Assembly (NCBI GenBank): GCA_016714815.1
Contig: JADKBZ010000022.1
Span: forward strand, 1-64,000
From: Holophagales bacterium
GTDB lineage: Bacteria > Acidobacteriota > Thermoanaerobaculia > UBA5066
Reading direction: 5' to 3'
Length of the DNA stretch: 64,000 nt
Of this stretch, positions 50,316 to 59,755 are shown one piece after another (positions within the stretch are counted from its first letter, which is position 1; every line of letters starts with the position of its first letter). The notes under the pieces were generated by a model. The model saw only the letters and a list, made by a program, of their open reading frames with translations. It was not told the DNA's origin and did not search any database. The position numbers were made by a program, and so were the translations under genes.

Positions 50316-52016
50316 ATGCTGACCTGGACCCAGATCTACACCCCGGTGGCAGGCAACCTGCTGCTCTCGGCTCTCGTGGCGGCACTCCCGGTGGTGGTGC
50401 TGCTGGGGCTCCTCGCGTTCTTCCACGTGAAGGCGCACAAGGCGGCCCTCCTGGGCCTGGCGACCTCTCTCGGGGTTGCGATCTTCATCTACGGGATGCC
50501 GGCGAAGCTGGCGCTCACCTCGGCCGTGTACGGGGCGGCCTACGGCCTCTTCCCGATCGGCTGGATCGTCCTCTGCGCGATCTTCGTCTACGACCTCACC
50601 GTGAAGTCGGGTGACTTCGAGGTCGTCAAGCACACCGTCGCCGGCCTCGCGGACGACCGCCGGATCCAGGCGCTCCTGATCGCCTTCTCCTTCGGCGCGT
50701 TCATCGAAGGGGCCGCCGGCTTCGGCACCCCGGTCGCGATCTCGGCGGCGATGCTGATCGGCCTCGGGTTCCGTCCGCTCCTGTCGGCGGGAGTCGCCCT
50801 CATCGGGAACACCGCCCCGGTCGCCTACGGCGCCCTCGGCACGCCGATCGTCGTCCTGGCGTCGGTGACGGGCCTCGACCTCCACGCTCTCTCGGCGATG
50901 ACCGGCCGTCAGCTTCCGTTCTTCTCCCTCCTCGTTCCCTTCTGGCTCGTCTGGGCGATGGCCGGCCGCAAGGCGATGTGGGAGGTCTGGCCCGCCTGCC
51001 TCACCTCGGGCCTCAGCTTCGCGATCACGCAGTTCCTGGTCAGCAACTTCCACGGTCCCTGGGTCGTCGACATCGCGGGCGCCATCGTCTCGATGGGGGC
51101 GACGGTCCTCCTCCTGAAGTTCTGGCAGCCGAAGAAGACCTGGAGCTTCGAGCACGAGAACAAGGCGGAACGGGCGAGCGAGGCCGCGAACCGGCCCGTA
51201 CACACTCCGAAGCGGGCCCTGATGGCCTGGATGCCCTGGATCATGCTCTCCGTCTTCGTCTTCGCGTGGGGCCTCCCGCAGGTGAAGGACATCCTCAACG
51301 GCGGCAAGAAGGACTCCCCGAACTTCCTCAAGGGCGTCTCGATGATGAAGTGGGAGGCTCCGGGCCTCCACAAGGCCGTCGTCAAGGCCCCGCCGGTCGT
51401 CAAGGCCGAGAAGCCGGAAGAGGCCGTCTTCACCTTCAACTGGCTCTCGGCGACGGGAACGAGCCTTCTCCTTTCGGGCATCGTCAGCGGGCTGCTCATC
51501 GGCTTCTCGTTCAAGGAGCTCGCGAAGATCTTCTGGGGGACCCTCATGAGGGTGAGGATCTCGCTCCTCACCATCGGCGCCATGCTCGCGCTCGGCTTCT
51601 CGACGCGCTACGCGGGCCTCGACGCGACCATGGGCCTCGCCTTCGCCTCGACCGGCGTCCTCTTCCCCTTCTTCTCCCCGCTCCTCGGCTGGCTCGGCGT
51701 CGCGCTGACGGGCAGCGACACGTCTTCGAACGTCCTCTTCGGCGGGTTGCAGATGATCAGCGCCGAGAAGCTCGGCATCAACCCGATTCTCGCGGCCGCG
51801 GCGAACAGCAGCGGCGGCGTCATGGGGAAGATGATCGACGCGCAGAGCATCGTCGTCGCGAGCGTCGCGACGAACCAGCAGGGGCAGGAGGGCGTCATCC
51901 TCCGCTACGTCTTCTGGCACTCGATCGTCCTGGCGTGCCTCGTCGGCGTCCTCGTCTTCCTTCAGGCCTACGTCTTCCCCTGGATGATCCCGACCGTCGA
52001 AGGGCTCGCCAAGTGA
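50316..52016 (+). CDS. Lactate permease
   Basis: A 566-residue inner-membrane transporter of the LldP/LctP family. I use the ATG at 50316, which follows a strong Shine-Dalgarno (GGAGGAACG) and gives the family's usual start MLTWTQIYTPVAGN; an earlier in-frame ATG at 50256 lies inside the control region. About twelve or more helices are visible. Family signatures include AFIEGAAGFGTPVAISAAML, GNTAPVAYGALGTPI, LTGSDTSSNVLFGGLQ and AANSSGGVMGKMIDAQSIVV. It should import lactate (and perhaps glycolate) with protons. The C-terminal cytoplasmic loop with many Lys is normal. It is the first gene after the regulator and is followed by a porin. Confidence 0.95.
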   Translation: MLTWTQIYTPVAGNLLLSALVAALPVVVLLGLLAFFHVKAHKAALLGLATSLGVAIFIYGMPAKLALTSAVYGAAYGLFPIGWIVLCAIFVYDLTVKSGDFEVVKHTVAGLADDRRIQALLIAFSFGAFIEGAAGFGTPVAISAAMLIGLGFRPLLSAGVALIGNTAPVAYGALGTPIVVLASVTGLDLHALSAMTGRQLPFFSLLVPFWLVWAMAGRKAMWEVWPACLTSGLSFAITQFLVSNFHGPWVVDIAGAIVSMGATVLLLKFWQPKKTWSFEHENKAERASEAANRPVHTPKRALMAWMPWIMLSVFVFAWGLPQVKDILNGGKKDSPNFLKGVSMMKWEAPGLHKAVVKAPPVVKAEKPEEAVFTFNWLSATGTSLLLSGIVSGLLIGFSFKELAKIFWGTLMRVRISLLTIGAMLALGFSTRYAGLDATMGLAFASTGVLFPFFSPLLGWLGVALTGSDTSSNVLFGGLQMISAEKLGINPILAAAANSSGGVMGKMIDAQSIVVASVATNQQGQEGVILRYVFWHSIVLACLVGVLVFLQAYVFPWMIPTVEGLAK

Positions 52017-52057
52017 CCGGTGCGCACGTTGCAGACGAAAGGCAAGTGAGGAGAGAG

Positions 52058-53158
52058 ATGAAGATCACCGGGACCCTCGTCCGCGCCGTGGCCGCGGCGG
52101 CCATCGCCGCGCTCCTCGCACCGGCTCCGGCCGAGGCGCAGGCCGTCATCAAGGTGAACGACAACGTCAACTTCAAGTTCGGCTTCCAGTTCCAGGGGTG
52201 GGCCGACTGGACGCAGGCCGCCGCGACGGGCGGCTACGCGCAGAACCTCTTCGTGCGGCGCGCCCGCCTCCTCGTGGGCGGGCAGGTCGCCAAGGACGTC
52301 AGCTTCTTCTTCCAGACCGACAGCGGGAACCTCGGCAAGGTCACGAACGGCGTGAAGGCGACGAACACCGGGTTCATCATCCAGGACGCCTGGGTGTCGT
52401 GGAAGATCGACGACGCGTTCATCCTCGACGCGGGGCTCTTCCTCGTTCCGCTCAGCCGCAACATCCTCCAGTCGACCCTCAGCTTCTACACCCTCGACAT
52501 CAGCGCCACGTCGACCGTCATGGCCGGACCGACCCAGACGGTCGGCCTGCGCGACACCGGCATCCAGGCGAAGGGGTACCTCGTCGACGGCGGCCGCCTC
52601 GAGTACCGCGCCGCGGTGATGCAGGGCGTCCGCGACGCCGCCTCGCGCAACTCGTTCCGTACGGCGGGCTACCTCCAGTACAACTTCTTCGAGAAGGAGA
52701 AGGGGTACGTCTTCGCGGGGACGAATCTCGGGAAGAAGAAGGTCTTCAACGTGAACGGCGGATTCGACCTCCAGAAGGACTACAAGGCGTACAGCGGCGA
52801 CGTCTTCGCCTCCATCCCGGTCGCCAAGGGGGACGAGGTCGGTGGCCAGGTGCAGTGGATCCACTACGACGGCGGCACCTTCCTCTCCGCGCTCCCGAAG
52901 CAGGACGACCTCCTCGTCGAGGCGGCGTACTACCTCTCGGCGGCGAAGGTGCAGCCCTTCCTCAAGTACGAGAGCCAGAAGTTCGCAAACGACATCGACA
53001 AGGCGAAGGACCAGGACCGGTTCGGCGGCGGGCTGAACTGGTACGTCTCCGGGCAGAACTTCAAGGTCACGGCGCAGTACCTCCGGATCGAGCCGAAGAG
53101 CTCGACCGTCAAGGCGACGGACCAGTTCACGATCCAGCTCCAGGGCTTCTACTTCTAG
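52058..53158 (+). CDS. Outer-membrane porin, OprO/OprP-like
   Basis: A 366-residue outer-membrane beta-barrel. It has a signal peptide (about 1-28, ending PAPAEAQA). Long amphipathic strands alternate throughout, for example FKFGFQFQGWADWTQAA, DVSFFFQTDSGNLGK and DVFASIPVAKGDEVGGQ. The final residue is Phe (IQLQGFYF), the barrel-assembly signal. It resembles phosphate-selective-type porins, but the specificity is unknown. Its place between the lactate permease and D-lactate dehydrogenase suggests a route for lactate or related acids across the outer membrane. It starts 41 bases after the permease. Confidence 0.88.
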   Translation: MKITGTLVRAVAAAAIAALLAPAPAEAQAVIKVNDNVNFKFGFQFQGWADWTQAAATGGYAQNLFVRRARLLVGGQVAKDVSFFFQTDSGNLGKVTNGVKATNTGFIIQDAWVSWKIDDAFILDAGLFLVPLSRNILQSTLSFYTLDISATSTVMAGPTQTVGLRDTGIQAKGYLVDGGRLEYRAAVMQGVRDAASRNSFRTAGYLQYNFFEKEKGYVFAGTNLGKKKVFNVNGGFDLQKDYKAYSGDVFASIPVAKGDEVGGQVQWIHYDGGTFLSALPKQDDLLVEAAYYLSAAKVQPFLKYESQKFANDIDKAKDQDRFGGGLNWYVSGQNFKVTAQYLRIEPKSSTVKATDQFTIQLQGFYF

Positions 53159-53228
53159 ACTCCTCCGGGCGGCGCCGGGGAAGAGCCCCGCGGCGCCGCC
53201 CCAGCCGCCCCGTCCAGGAGGGCCTCGA

Positions 53229-56120
53229 ATGCCGACCGCCGCGCTGCCCGTCCTCGAAGCCCCCAGTTCGGGATCCGGGGGGCCAGAAAGCTCTCTCCGG
53301 TCCGCTCTCGAGCGAATCGCGGCCCCCGGGCGCGTCCTCGACCGACCCCTGGACCGGATCGCCTTCGCCTCCGACGCGAGCTTCTACCGGCTGATTCCGA
53401 AGGCCGTCGTTCTCGCGCAGTCGGTCGACGAGGTCGCGGCGCTCTTCCGTCTCGCCCGCGAGACGAAGACCCCGATGACCCTGCGCGCGGCGGGGACGTC
53501 GCTCTCCGGCCAGGCCGTCACGGACGGCCTCCTCGTCGAGGTGGCCCGCCACTGGCGAACGGTGAAGGTGGAGGACGGAGGGAAGAGGTTCCGGGCGCAG
53601 CCGGGGGTGATCGGCGCCTCGGTGAACGCCGCGCTCCGGCCCTACCGCGTGAAGATGGGGCCGGACCCGGCCTCCATCAACACCTGCACGATGGGCGGCA
53701 TCCTCTCGAACAACTCGAGCGGCATGTGCTGCGGCGTGACCCAGAACGCCTACCACACGCTCGAATCACTGTCGTTCCTCCTCCCCTCGGGGACGCGGAT
53801 CGACACCGCCGCCCCCGACGCCGACTCCCTCTTCCGCGCGGCGGAGCCGGCCCTCTGGCAGGGGATCCTCGACCTGAAGGCGAGGCTCGAAACCGACCCG
53901 GCGCTCGCCGGGCGCATCCGGTCGAAGTACCGGATGAAGAACACCACGGGCTACTCGCTCAACGCCTTCCTCGACTTCGCGACGCCGGTGGAGATCTTCC
54001 GGAACCTCCTCGTGGGGGCGGAGGGGACGCTCGCCTTCATCTCGGAGGCGGTCCTTTCCACCGTACCGGATCTCCCCGTCAAGTACACCGGCCTCCTCCT
54101 CTTCCCGACGATGCACGCCGCCTGCGCGGCGATCGTCCCGCTGCGCGACTCGGGGGCGAAGGCGCTCGAGCTCCTCGACCGGGCCTCGCTCCGGTCGGTC
54201 GAGACCCAGCCCGGCGTCCCGCCGTCGATCCGCACCGTCCCCGACGGCACCGCGGCGCTCCTCGTCGAGTACCAGGCGGCGGAGGAGTCGGAGCGGCAGG
54301 GGCTCGAGACGCTCGCGGCCGCGGTCGTCGCTCCGTTCGCCCTCCTCGAGCCGGCCCGCTTCACCCACGACGCAACCGAGCAGGCGCTCCTCTGGAAGGT
54401 GAGGCAGGGGACGTTCCCCTCGGTGGGCGCGGCCCGCAGGAGCGGCACGACGGTCCTCATCGAGGACGTCGCCTTCCCGATCGAGCACCTCGCCGACGCC
54501 GCCGTCGACCTGACGAGGCTCTTTGCGAAGCACGGCTACCCGGAGGCGATCATCTTCGGCCACGCCAAGGACGGGAACCTGCACTTCGTCATCACGCAGT
54601 CGTTCAACGAACAGGCGGCCGTCGACCAGTACGCGCGTTTCATCGAGGACGTCGTCGAGCTCGTCGTGAAGAAGTACGACGGGGCGCTCAAGGCCGAGCA
54701 CGGGACGGGTCGGAACATGGCCCCCTTCGTCGAGACGGAGTGGGGCCCCGAGGCCTACGCCGTGATGAAGCGGCTGAAGGAGCTCTGCGACCCGGAGGGG
54801 ATCCTGAATCCCGGTGTCCTCCTGAACGCCGACCCGATGGTCCACCTCAAGAACCTCAAGCCGATGCCGACGGTCGAGGAAGAGGTCGACAAGTGCATCG
54901 AGTGCGGCTACTGCGAGCCGAAGTGCCCGAGCCGCGAGCTGACCCTCACCCCGCGCCAGAGGATCGTCCTGAGGCGCGAGATGACCCGTCTCGAGAGTTC
55001 CGGCGGGAACGCGCCGCTCCTCGCGGCCCTCGAGGCCGACTTCCCGTACGCCGCCGTCGACACCTGCGCCGTGGACGGCCTCTGCGCCACGGCGTGCCCG
55101 GTCTCCATCGACACGGGGCAGCTGACGAAGCGGCTCCGGAAGGCGAGCCATACCGCGCGGGCGAAGAAGATCGCCCTCGGCCTCGCCCGGCGCTTCGCCA
55201 CGATCGAGCCGGCGATGCGGATGGGCCTCCGGGCCGGACACGCCGTCCAGTCGCTCCTCGGCGCCGGCGCGATGGCCGGCGTCACCCGGGCGATCCGGGC
55301 CGTCGTCGGGCAGCCCTTCCCGCAGTGGAGCGCGGAGATGCCGCACGCCGCGAAGGGGGCGAGGCCCGCCACGTCGAAAGACGGGGCGACCGCGGTCTAC
55401 TTCCCGGCCTGCATCTCGAGGACGATGGGCGCCCTTCCGGGCGAACCCGACGAGACGTCGCTCATGGAGGCGTTCGTCGAGGTCGCGAGGCGCGCGGGTT
55501 CGCCGGTCTGGATCCCGGACGACGTCGAGGGAACCTGCTGCGGCGTCCCCTTCTCCTCCAAGGGGTATGCCGACGCGAACGCATACACCGTGAACCGAGC
55601 CATCGAGCGCTTCTGGGCCTGGTCAGGCGGCGGGAAGATCCCGGTCGTCGTCGACACGAGCCCCTGTACCTACGGCGTGAGGAGCTGCCGCCCGCAGCTG
55701 ACGCCAGAGAACCAGCTGAAGTTCGACGGGCTGACGATTCTCGACGGAGTCGAGTTCACGCACGACACGCTTCTCCCGAGGCTCGCGGCGGTGCGGAAGT
55801 CCGGCCCGGTCGCGCTGCACCCGGTCTGCTCGGTGACGAAGATGAACCTCGGTGCGAAGCTCGAGGGGATCGCCCGCTTCTGCAGCGACGACGTCCTGGT
55901 TCCCCTCTCCGCGGGCTGCTGCGCCTTCGCAGGGGACCGGGGGTTCCTCCACCCCGAGCTGACCGCCTCGGCGACGAAACACGAGGCGGCCGAGGTGAAG
56001 GCGAAGGGGTGCGAAGAGCACCTCTCGAGCAGCCGGACCTGCGAGATCGGGATGACGCGGGCGACGGGTGAGATCTACCGGTCGTACATGTTCCTGCTGG
56101 AGAGGGTGACGCGGGGCTGA
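53229..56120 (+). CDS. FAD- and Fe-S-containing D-lactate dehydrogenase-type protein
   Basis: A 963-residue protein. Residues of about 50-280 form the PCMH-type FAD domain (MTLRAAGTSLSGQAVTDGLL, PDPASINTCTMGGILSNNSS), followed by a GlcD-like substrate domain (about 290-530, IFGHAKDGNLHFVITQSF). Two 4Fe-4S motifs (CIECGYCEPKCPSRELT and CAVDGLCATACPVSIDTG) lie near 555-630, and a CCG domain ends it (GTCCGVPFSSKGYADAN, LSAGCCAFAGDRGF). This order is found in D-lactate and D-2-hydroxyglutarate dehydrogenases that pass electrons to quinone or cytochrome. Lactate is the likely substrate by context. Together with LutBC it would allow use of both lactate isomers. Confidence 0.92.
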   Translation: MPTAALPVLEAPSSGSGGPESSLRSALERIAAPGRVLDRPLDRIAFASDASFYRLIPKAVVLAQSVDEVAALFRLARETKTPMTLRAAGTSLSGQAVTDGLLVEVARHWRTVKVEDGGKRFRAQPGVIGASVNAALRPYRVKMGPDPASINTCTMGGILSNNSSGMCCGVTQNAYHTLESLSFLLPSGTRIDTAAPDADSLFRAAEPALWQGILDLKARLETDPALAGRIRSKYRMKNTTGYSLNAFLDFATPVEIFRNLLVGAEGTLAFISEAVLSTVPDLPVKYTGLLLFPTMHAACAAIVPLRDSGAKALELLDRASLRSVETQPGVPPSIRTVPDGTAALLVEYQAAEESERQGLETLAAAVVAPFALLEPARFTHDATEQALLWKVRQGTFPSVGAARRSGTTVLIEDVAFPIEHLADAAVDLTRLFAKHGYPEAIIFGHAKDGNLHFVITQSFNEQAAVDQYARFIEDVVELVVKKYDGALKAEHGTGRNMAPFVETEWGPEAYAVMKRLKELCDPEGILNPGVLLNADPMVHLKNLKPMPTVEEEVDKCIECGYCEPKCPSRELTLTPRQRIVLRREMTRLESSGGNAPLLAALEADFPYAAVDTCAVDGLCATACPVSIDTGQLTKRLRKASHTARAKKIALGLARRFATIEPAMRMGLRAGHAVQSLLGAGAMAGVTRAIRAVVGQPFPQWSAEMPHAAKGARPATSKDGATAVYFPACISRTMGALPGEPDETSLMEAFVEVARRAGSPVWIPDDVEGTCCGVPFSSKGYADANAYTVNRAIERFWAWSGGGKIPVVVDTSPCTYGVRSCRPQLTPENQLKFDGLTILDGVEFTHDTLLPRLAAVRKSGPVALHPVCSVTKMNLGAKLEGIARFCSDDVLVPLSAGCCAFAGDRGFLHPELTASATKHEAAEVKAKGCEEHLSSSRTCEIGMTRATGEIYRSYMFLLERVTRG

Positions 56121-56129
56121 CGCCCCTCG

Positions 56130-56154
56130 GGGGGGGGGGGGCCTTGGAGGCCCC
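56130..56154. terminator. Poly-G tract and stem-loop between convergent genes
   Basis: A run of twelve G (56130-56141) flows into a 7-bp stem: GGGGCCT at 56138-56144, loop TGG, AGGCCCC at 56148-56154. It lies exactly between two converging genes. It could terminate both, although T runs are missing. The G run is also prone to read errors. Confidence 0.5.
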
Positions 56155-56156
56155 GG

Positions 56157-57968
56157 TCAGAGGCGAACGGCCGACTCCTCGTAGAACCCGTCGAGCTCAG
56201 AGCGGTACTTCTGCTCGACGGTCTTCCTCTTGAGCTTCATGGAGGGTGTCAGGTCCCCCGCCTCGAGCGTCAGGTCGGCGGGGAGGATCTCCCACTTCTT
56301 CACCTGCTCCCAGGCGGAGGTGTCCTTGTTGACCTCGTCGATGAACGGCGCGATCAGCGCCCGGACCTCTGCCGACTTCACGATCTCCGCGTAGCTCTTT
56401 CCTTCGAGACCGTGGGCGCCGGCCCACTTCGTGATCGCCTCGGGGTCGAGGGCGATGAGCATCGAGACGAAGTTCCGGTTGTCGCCGTGGGCGAGGGAGT
56501 GGCTGACGTAGGGGCAGGCGACCGTGAGCTTCTTCTCGAGCATCTGCGGCGCGACGTACTTGCCGCCCGAGGTCTTGATGAGGTCCTTCTTGCGGTCCGT
56601 GATCTTCACGAACCCGTCCTCGACGTGGCCGATGTCTCCGGTGTGGAGCCAGCCCTCGGCGTCGAGCGTCTCGGCCGTCTGGTCGGGGAGGTTGTGGTAG
56701 CCCCGCATGACGCCGCGACCCTTGAGGAGGATCTCGCCGTCCTCGGCGATCCGGATGCTGGTCCCGGGCAGCGGCGCCCCGACCGTCCCGAAGCGGAGCT
56801 TCTCCGGCGTGTTCACGCAGCTGGCGGCGCTCGTCTCGGTGAGGCCGTACCCCTCGAGGACGACGATTCCGGCCGCGTGGAAGAACTCGCCGAGCGGGCG
56901 GGCGAGCGGGGCGCTCCCGGAGACGAAGCAGCGTATGCGGCCGCCGAAGAGGGCGTGGAGCTTGGAGAAGACGAGCTTGTGGGCGACGGCGTGCTTCAGG
57001 GCGAGGAGGCCCGCGGGCTCCTGGCCAGCCAGGCGGAGCTTCGAGACCTCGCGGCCGACGCCGAAGGCCCAGGAGAAGATCGCCCACTTGGCGCCGCCGG
57101 CATCCTTCGCACCCGTGGTGACCTTGTTGTAGATCTTCTCGAAGATCCGCGGGACCGCGGCGACGAACGTCGGCTTCACCTGCCCGAGGTTCTCGACGAT
57201 CTTCTCGACGCGGCCGTCGATCGCGGTCGAGAAGCCGATCCGGAGCTGGGCCGCCTCGAGGACCTTCCCGAACGAGTGGGCGAGCGGGAGCCAGAAGTAC
57301 TGCCGGTCGTCCTCGTTGAGGAGCTTGAGCTCGTCGATCCCTTCCGCCTCGTAGAGCCAGCAGTCGTGCGTCAGCTCGACGCCCTTCGGGCGGCCGGTGG
57401 TCCCCGAGGTGTAGATGAGCGTCGCGAGGGAATCGGTCCTCACGGCGTCGACGATCTTCTCGTACCGTCCCGGGTTGGCGGCATCCCAGGCGCGCCCTTT
57501 CTCCATCAGGGCGTCCAGGGTGAGGACGTACCCGTCGTCCGAGCCGGCCCCGTCGAAGACGACGATCGCCTTCACGTCGGGGACCTCGGAGCGCTTCGCG
57601 GCGATCCGGTCGGCCTGCTCGCGGCTCTCGGCGAGGAGGATCCGCGTACCCGAGTCCTGGAGGATGAAGAGGCAGTCGGCCGTCGTGCTCGACGGGTAGA
57701 TCGTCGTCGTCGCCCCTCCCGCGGCGAGGATCCCGAGGTCGGCGAGGATCCAGTCCATTCGGGTCGCGGAGAGGATCGAGGCGCGATCCTCGTCTCCGAG
57801 CCCGAGGGCGCGGAGGCCGCAGGCGATCGCCTTCACCTTCTCGCCGACCTGGCGCCAGGTGAGGGGCGTCCACCCATTCCCCTCGGGGAAGAGATAGGCC
57901 TCTCGGTCGGGAGTCTTCTCGACGCGACGCAGGAACATCTGGGGGACGGATCGGAACGTCTCGGCCAC
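56157..57968 (-). CDS. Long-chain acyl-CoA synthetase
   Basis: A 603-residue AMP-forming enzyme of the FadD15/ACSL branch. The GTG at 57968 follows AAGGAGG at a good distance and begins MAETFRSVPQMFLRRVEKTP, the usual start of this branch. Motifs are TLIYTSGTTGRPKGVELTHD (phosphate loop), LEGYGLTETSAASCVN, GWLHTGDIGHVEDGF and ITDRKKDLIKTSGGKYVAPQ. The C-terminal Lys is in TPSMKLKRKTVEQKY. It activates long-chain fatty acids for lipid synthesis or degradation. It stands alone, with no obvious partner. The lactate module ends convergently beside it. Confidence 0.95.
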   Translation of the reverse strand: MAETFRSVPQMFLRRVEKTPDREAYLFPEGNGWTPLTWRQVGEKVKAIACGLRALGLGDEDRASILSATRMDWILADLGILAAGGATTTIYPSSTTADCLFILQDSGTRILLAESREQADRIAAKRSEVPDVKAIVVFDGAGSDDGYVLTLDALMEKGRAWDAANPGRYEKIVDAVRTDSLATLIYTSGTTGRPKGVELTHDCWLYEAEGIDELKLLNEDDRQYFWLPLAHSFGKVLEAAQLRIGFSTAIDGRVEKIVENLGQVKPTFVAAVPRIFEKIYNKVTTGAKDAGGAKWAIFSWAFGVGREVSKLRLAGQEPAGLLALKHAVAHKLVFSKLHALFGGRIRCFVSGSAPLARPLGEFFHAAGIVVLEGYGLTETSAASCVNTPEKLRFGTVGAPLPGTSIRIAEDGEILLKGRGVMRGYHNLPDQTAETLDAEGWLHTGDIGHVEDGFVKITDRKKDLIKTSGGKYVAPQMLEKKLTVACPYVSHSLAHGDNRNFVSMLIALDPEAITKWAGAHGLEGKSYAEIVKSAEVRALIAPFIDEVNKDTSAWEQVKKWEILPADLTLEAGDLTPSMKLKRKTVEQKYRSELDGFYEESAVRL

Positions 57969-58113
57969 GGCGCTCCTCCTTGAGTCAGTCTCGGAAGAGC
58001 TAGTTCTACCACGCTCCGCGCGGACCTGTGTCCTGCGCAAACGCGGCGGGCCGGGAGTGCCGCGGTGCGTAATGCGGCGGCGGAGGCCGGGGCGCGCCTT
58101 AGACTCGCCCGCC

Positions 58114-58716
58114 ATGCGCGTCCTCGTCCGTTACTTCTTTCGCGGGCTGCTCGTCTTCGTGCCGTCCGTCCTCACGATCGCCATCGTCGTCTTCGTCTTC
58201 CGGACGGTCGACGCCTGGATGGGGCTCCCGATCCCGGGGGCCGGGTTCCTGGCGACCGTCACGCTCATCGTCGTCGTCGGGGCGCTCGCGTCGAACTTCG
58301 TCACGAAGCGGCTCTTCGAGCTCGTCGAGGGGGTCTTCCGGCGGTTGCCGTTCGTCAAGCTCCTCTACTCGGCCATCCGCGACGTGACCGACGCGTTCGT
58401 TGGGGAGAGGAAGGGCTTCGATCGGCCGGTCGTCGTGACGCTCGACGAGGCGACCGGACTGAAGGCGGTGGGTTTCCTCACCCGGGACTCCCTCGACGAC
58501 GCCGGCCTTCCCGGCTGCGTATCGGTCTACCTCCCGCAGTCGTACAACTTCGCGGGCCATCTCCTCGTCGTGCCGCGCCGCCTCGTGACTCCGCTGGCGG
58601 CGAGGGGGGCGGACGCGATGGCGTTCATCGTGTCGGGCGGCGCCTCCGAGCTCCGGACGGCCCTCCCGGAAAAGGAAACGGCCGCCCCGGAAGGGCGGCC
58701 GCACGAGGATACCTGA
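58114..58716 (+). CDS. DUF502-family membrane protein
   Basis: A 200-residue inner-membrane protein with two N-terminal helices (RYFFRGLLVFVPSVLTIAIV and FLATVTLIVVVGALASNFV), then a soluble domain. The family phrases RLPFVKLLYSAIRDVTDAF and VSVYLPQSYNFAGHLLVVP identify DUF502. I chose the ATG at 58114 since it gives the standard start MRVLVRYFFRGLL; a longer frame adds only Arg-rich residues. The function of DUF502 in bacteria is not established. It is convergent with the small secreted protein that ends at 58729. Confidence 0.88.
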   Translation: MRVLVRYFFRGLLVFVPSVLTIAIVVFVFRTVDAWMGLPIPGAGFLATVTLIVVVGALASNFVTKRLFELVEGVFRRLPFVKLLYSAIRDVTDAFVGERKGFDRPVVVTLDEATGLKAVGFLTRDSLDDAGLPGCVSVYLPQSYNFAGHLLVVPRRLVTPLAARGADAMAFIVSGGASELRTALPEKETAAPEGRPHEDT

Positions 58717-58728
58717 ATCGCGGGAAGG

Positions 58729-59145
58729 CTACTTCGCCGAGATCGTGAACTTGACGGTGGACGCGAGGTCCTTGTCGAGGTAGAGCTCGACGCGGTAGTT
58801 GCCGGCGGCCCACTGGGGATCGGGCTTCGAGTAGGAGAAGGGGATCCAGGTCGCGCCGCCGGGGAACTTCGTCGTCCGTTCGGCGAACTTCGTGTCCGGC
58901 TTCTGGCCTTCGACCTTCTCGGCGATCCAGACCGCCTTCACGGCGGTGTCCTTCGGGGCGTCGGCGACCATCGCGAAGACGTAGATCTTCGGCTGGGTCG
59001 GCGGGAAGGACTTCCTCTCCTCCATCGTCTCCCGGCTGTCGGAGGTGATGGCGGTGTCTATGCGTCCCTTGTCCTGCGCGGCGAGGGCTGGCGCGAGGGC
59101 CAGCGAGGCGAGGACGGCGAGAAGAATCCGGGTCGGAACTCTCAC
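58729..59145 (-). CDS. Small exported protein of unknown function
   Basis: A 138-residue protein that I do not recognise. It has a clear signal peptide (MRVPTRILLAVLASLALAPA, cleavage near LAAQD) and a mature part of about 115 residues that is mostly beta: KIYVFAMVADAPKDTAVKAV, WIAEKVEGQKPDTKFAERTT and AAGNYRVELYLDKDLASTVK. The final line resembles the end of small Ig-like domains in which an extracellular factor modulates strength or binding. It is a single gene; its upstream side holds a GGAGACCG-type ribosome-binding region. Confidence 0.7.
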   Translation of the reverse strand: MRVPTRILLAVLASLALAPALAAQDKGRIDTAITSDSRETMEERKSFPPTQPKIYVFAMVADAPKDTAVKAVWIAEKVEGQKPDTKFAERTTKFPGGATWIPFSYSKPDPQWAAGNYRVELYLDKDLASTVKFTISAK

Positions 59146-59523
59146 TTCGGTCTCCTTTCGGTTCTTGCTGCTTCAAGCGGGCCGGACACCGGTTCTCCCT
59201 ATCTACCAGGCCTACCTGGCCAACCATGCCTTCCGGGCCTTCCAGCGGCCTGTCGTCGTCGCTGGCCCCTCCGGCGTCCCCGCGGCCACGGCCCGCCCCC
59301 CCGGGATCGTCGTGCCGACGGGCCCCGACGGGAATTTGGAACCCGATCCGGCGCGATGTCAACGGGATACAGGGTCTCGGAATCTCCTGCGGGGAATGAT
59401 CCGTTCACATCATTGCGTGGCCTCGGGGCATCGCCTAGCCTCCCGTCCGCGCCGGGCCGTTCACGCGGGCCGCGCTCGCGGGGGGGGCGATGAACAGGTC
59501 TCCCCGCACCTAAGGAGGCCGGC
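59146..59523. other. Non-coding stretch between divergent small genes
   Basis: No gene is seen. The left part (about 59205-59270) has repeated phrases with GGCC and CCTACC or CCTTCC. Near the right, AATGAT at 59395-59400 and ATCATT at 59409-59414 form a 6-bp inverted pair with 8 bases between, a possible operator for the ferredoxin gene. The last bases contain its Shine-Dalgarno, AAGGAGG. Confidence 0.5.
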
Positions 59524-59721
59524 ATGGCGATGATGATCACGGAGAACTGCATCAGCTGCGGGACGTGCGAGCCCGAGTGCCCCAACCAGGCGATCAGCGC
59601 GGGCGACATGATCTACGTGATCGACCCGGCCAAGTGCACCGAGTGCGCCGGCGTCTTCGACTCGCCGAAGTGCGTCGAGGTCTGCCCGACCGAGGGGTCG
59701 ATCGTCCCGGCGACCGCCTGA
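59524..59721 (+). CDS. YfhL-type 4Fe-4S ferredoxin
   Basis: A 65-residue electron-transfer protein. The first cluster motif is CISCGTCEPECPNQAIS. The second is the long-loop type, CTECAGVFDSPKCVEVCP, in which eight residues are inserted between the second and third Cys, as in YfhL/Allochromatium-type ferredoxins. All eight cluster cysteines are present. The ATG has a strong Shine-Dalgarno (AAGGAGG). It is a single gene ended by a stem-loop. Its partners are unknown; the nearby cytochrome-like gene is separated by a terminator candidate. Confidence 0.93.
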   Translation: MAMMITENCISCGTCEPECPNQAISAGDMIYVIDPAKCTECAGVFDSPKCVEVCPTEGSIVPATA

Positions 59722-59755
59722 TAGCGGCCGCAGGAAAAGAAACGGGAATCCGGCG

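Noticed and set aside
59395..59414. FNR-type regulatory site before the ferredoxin gene
   Set aside because: The pair AATGAT/ATCATT has 8 bases between and does not match the TTGAT-N4-ATCAA form.
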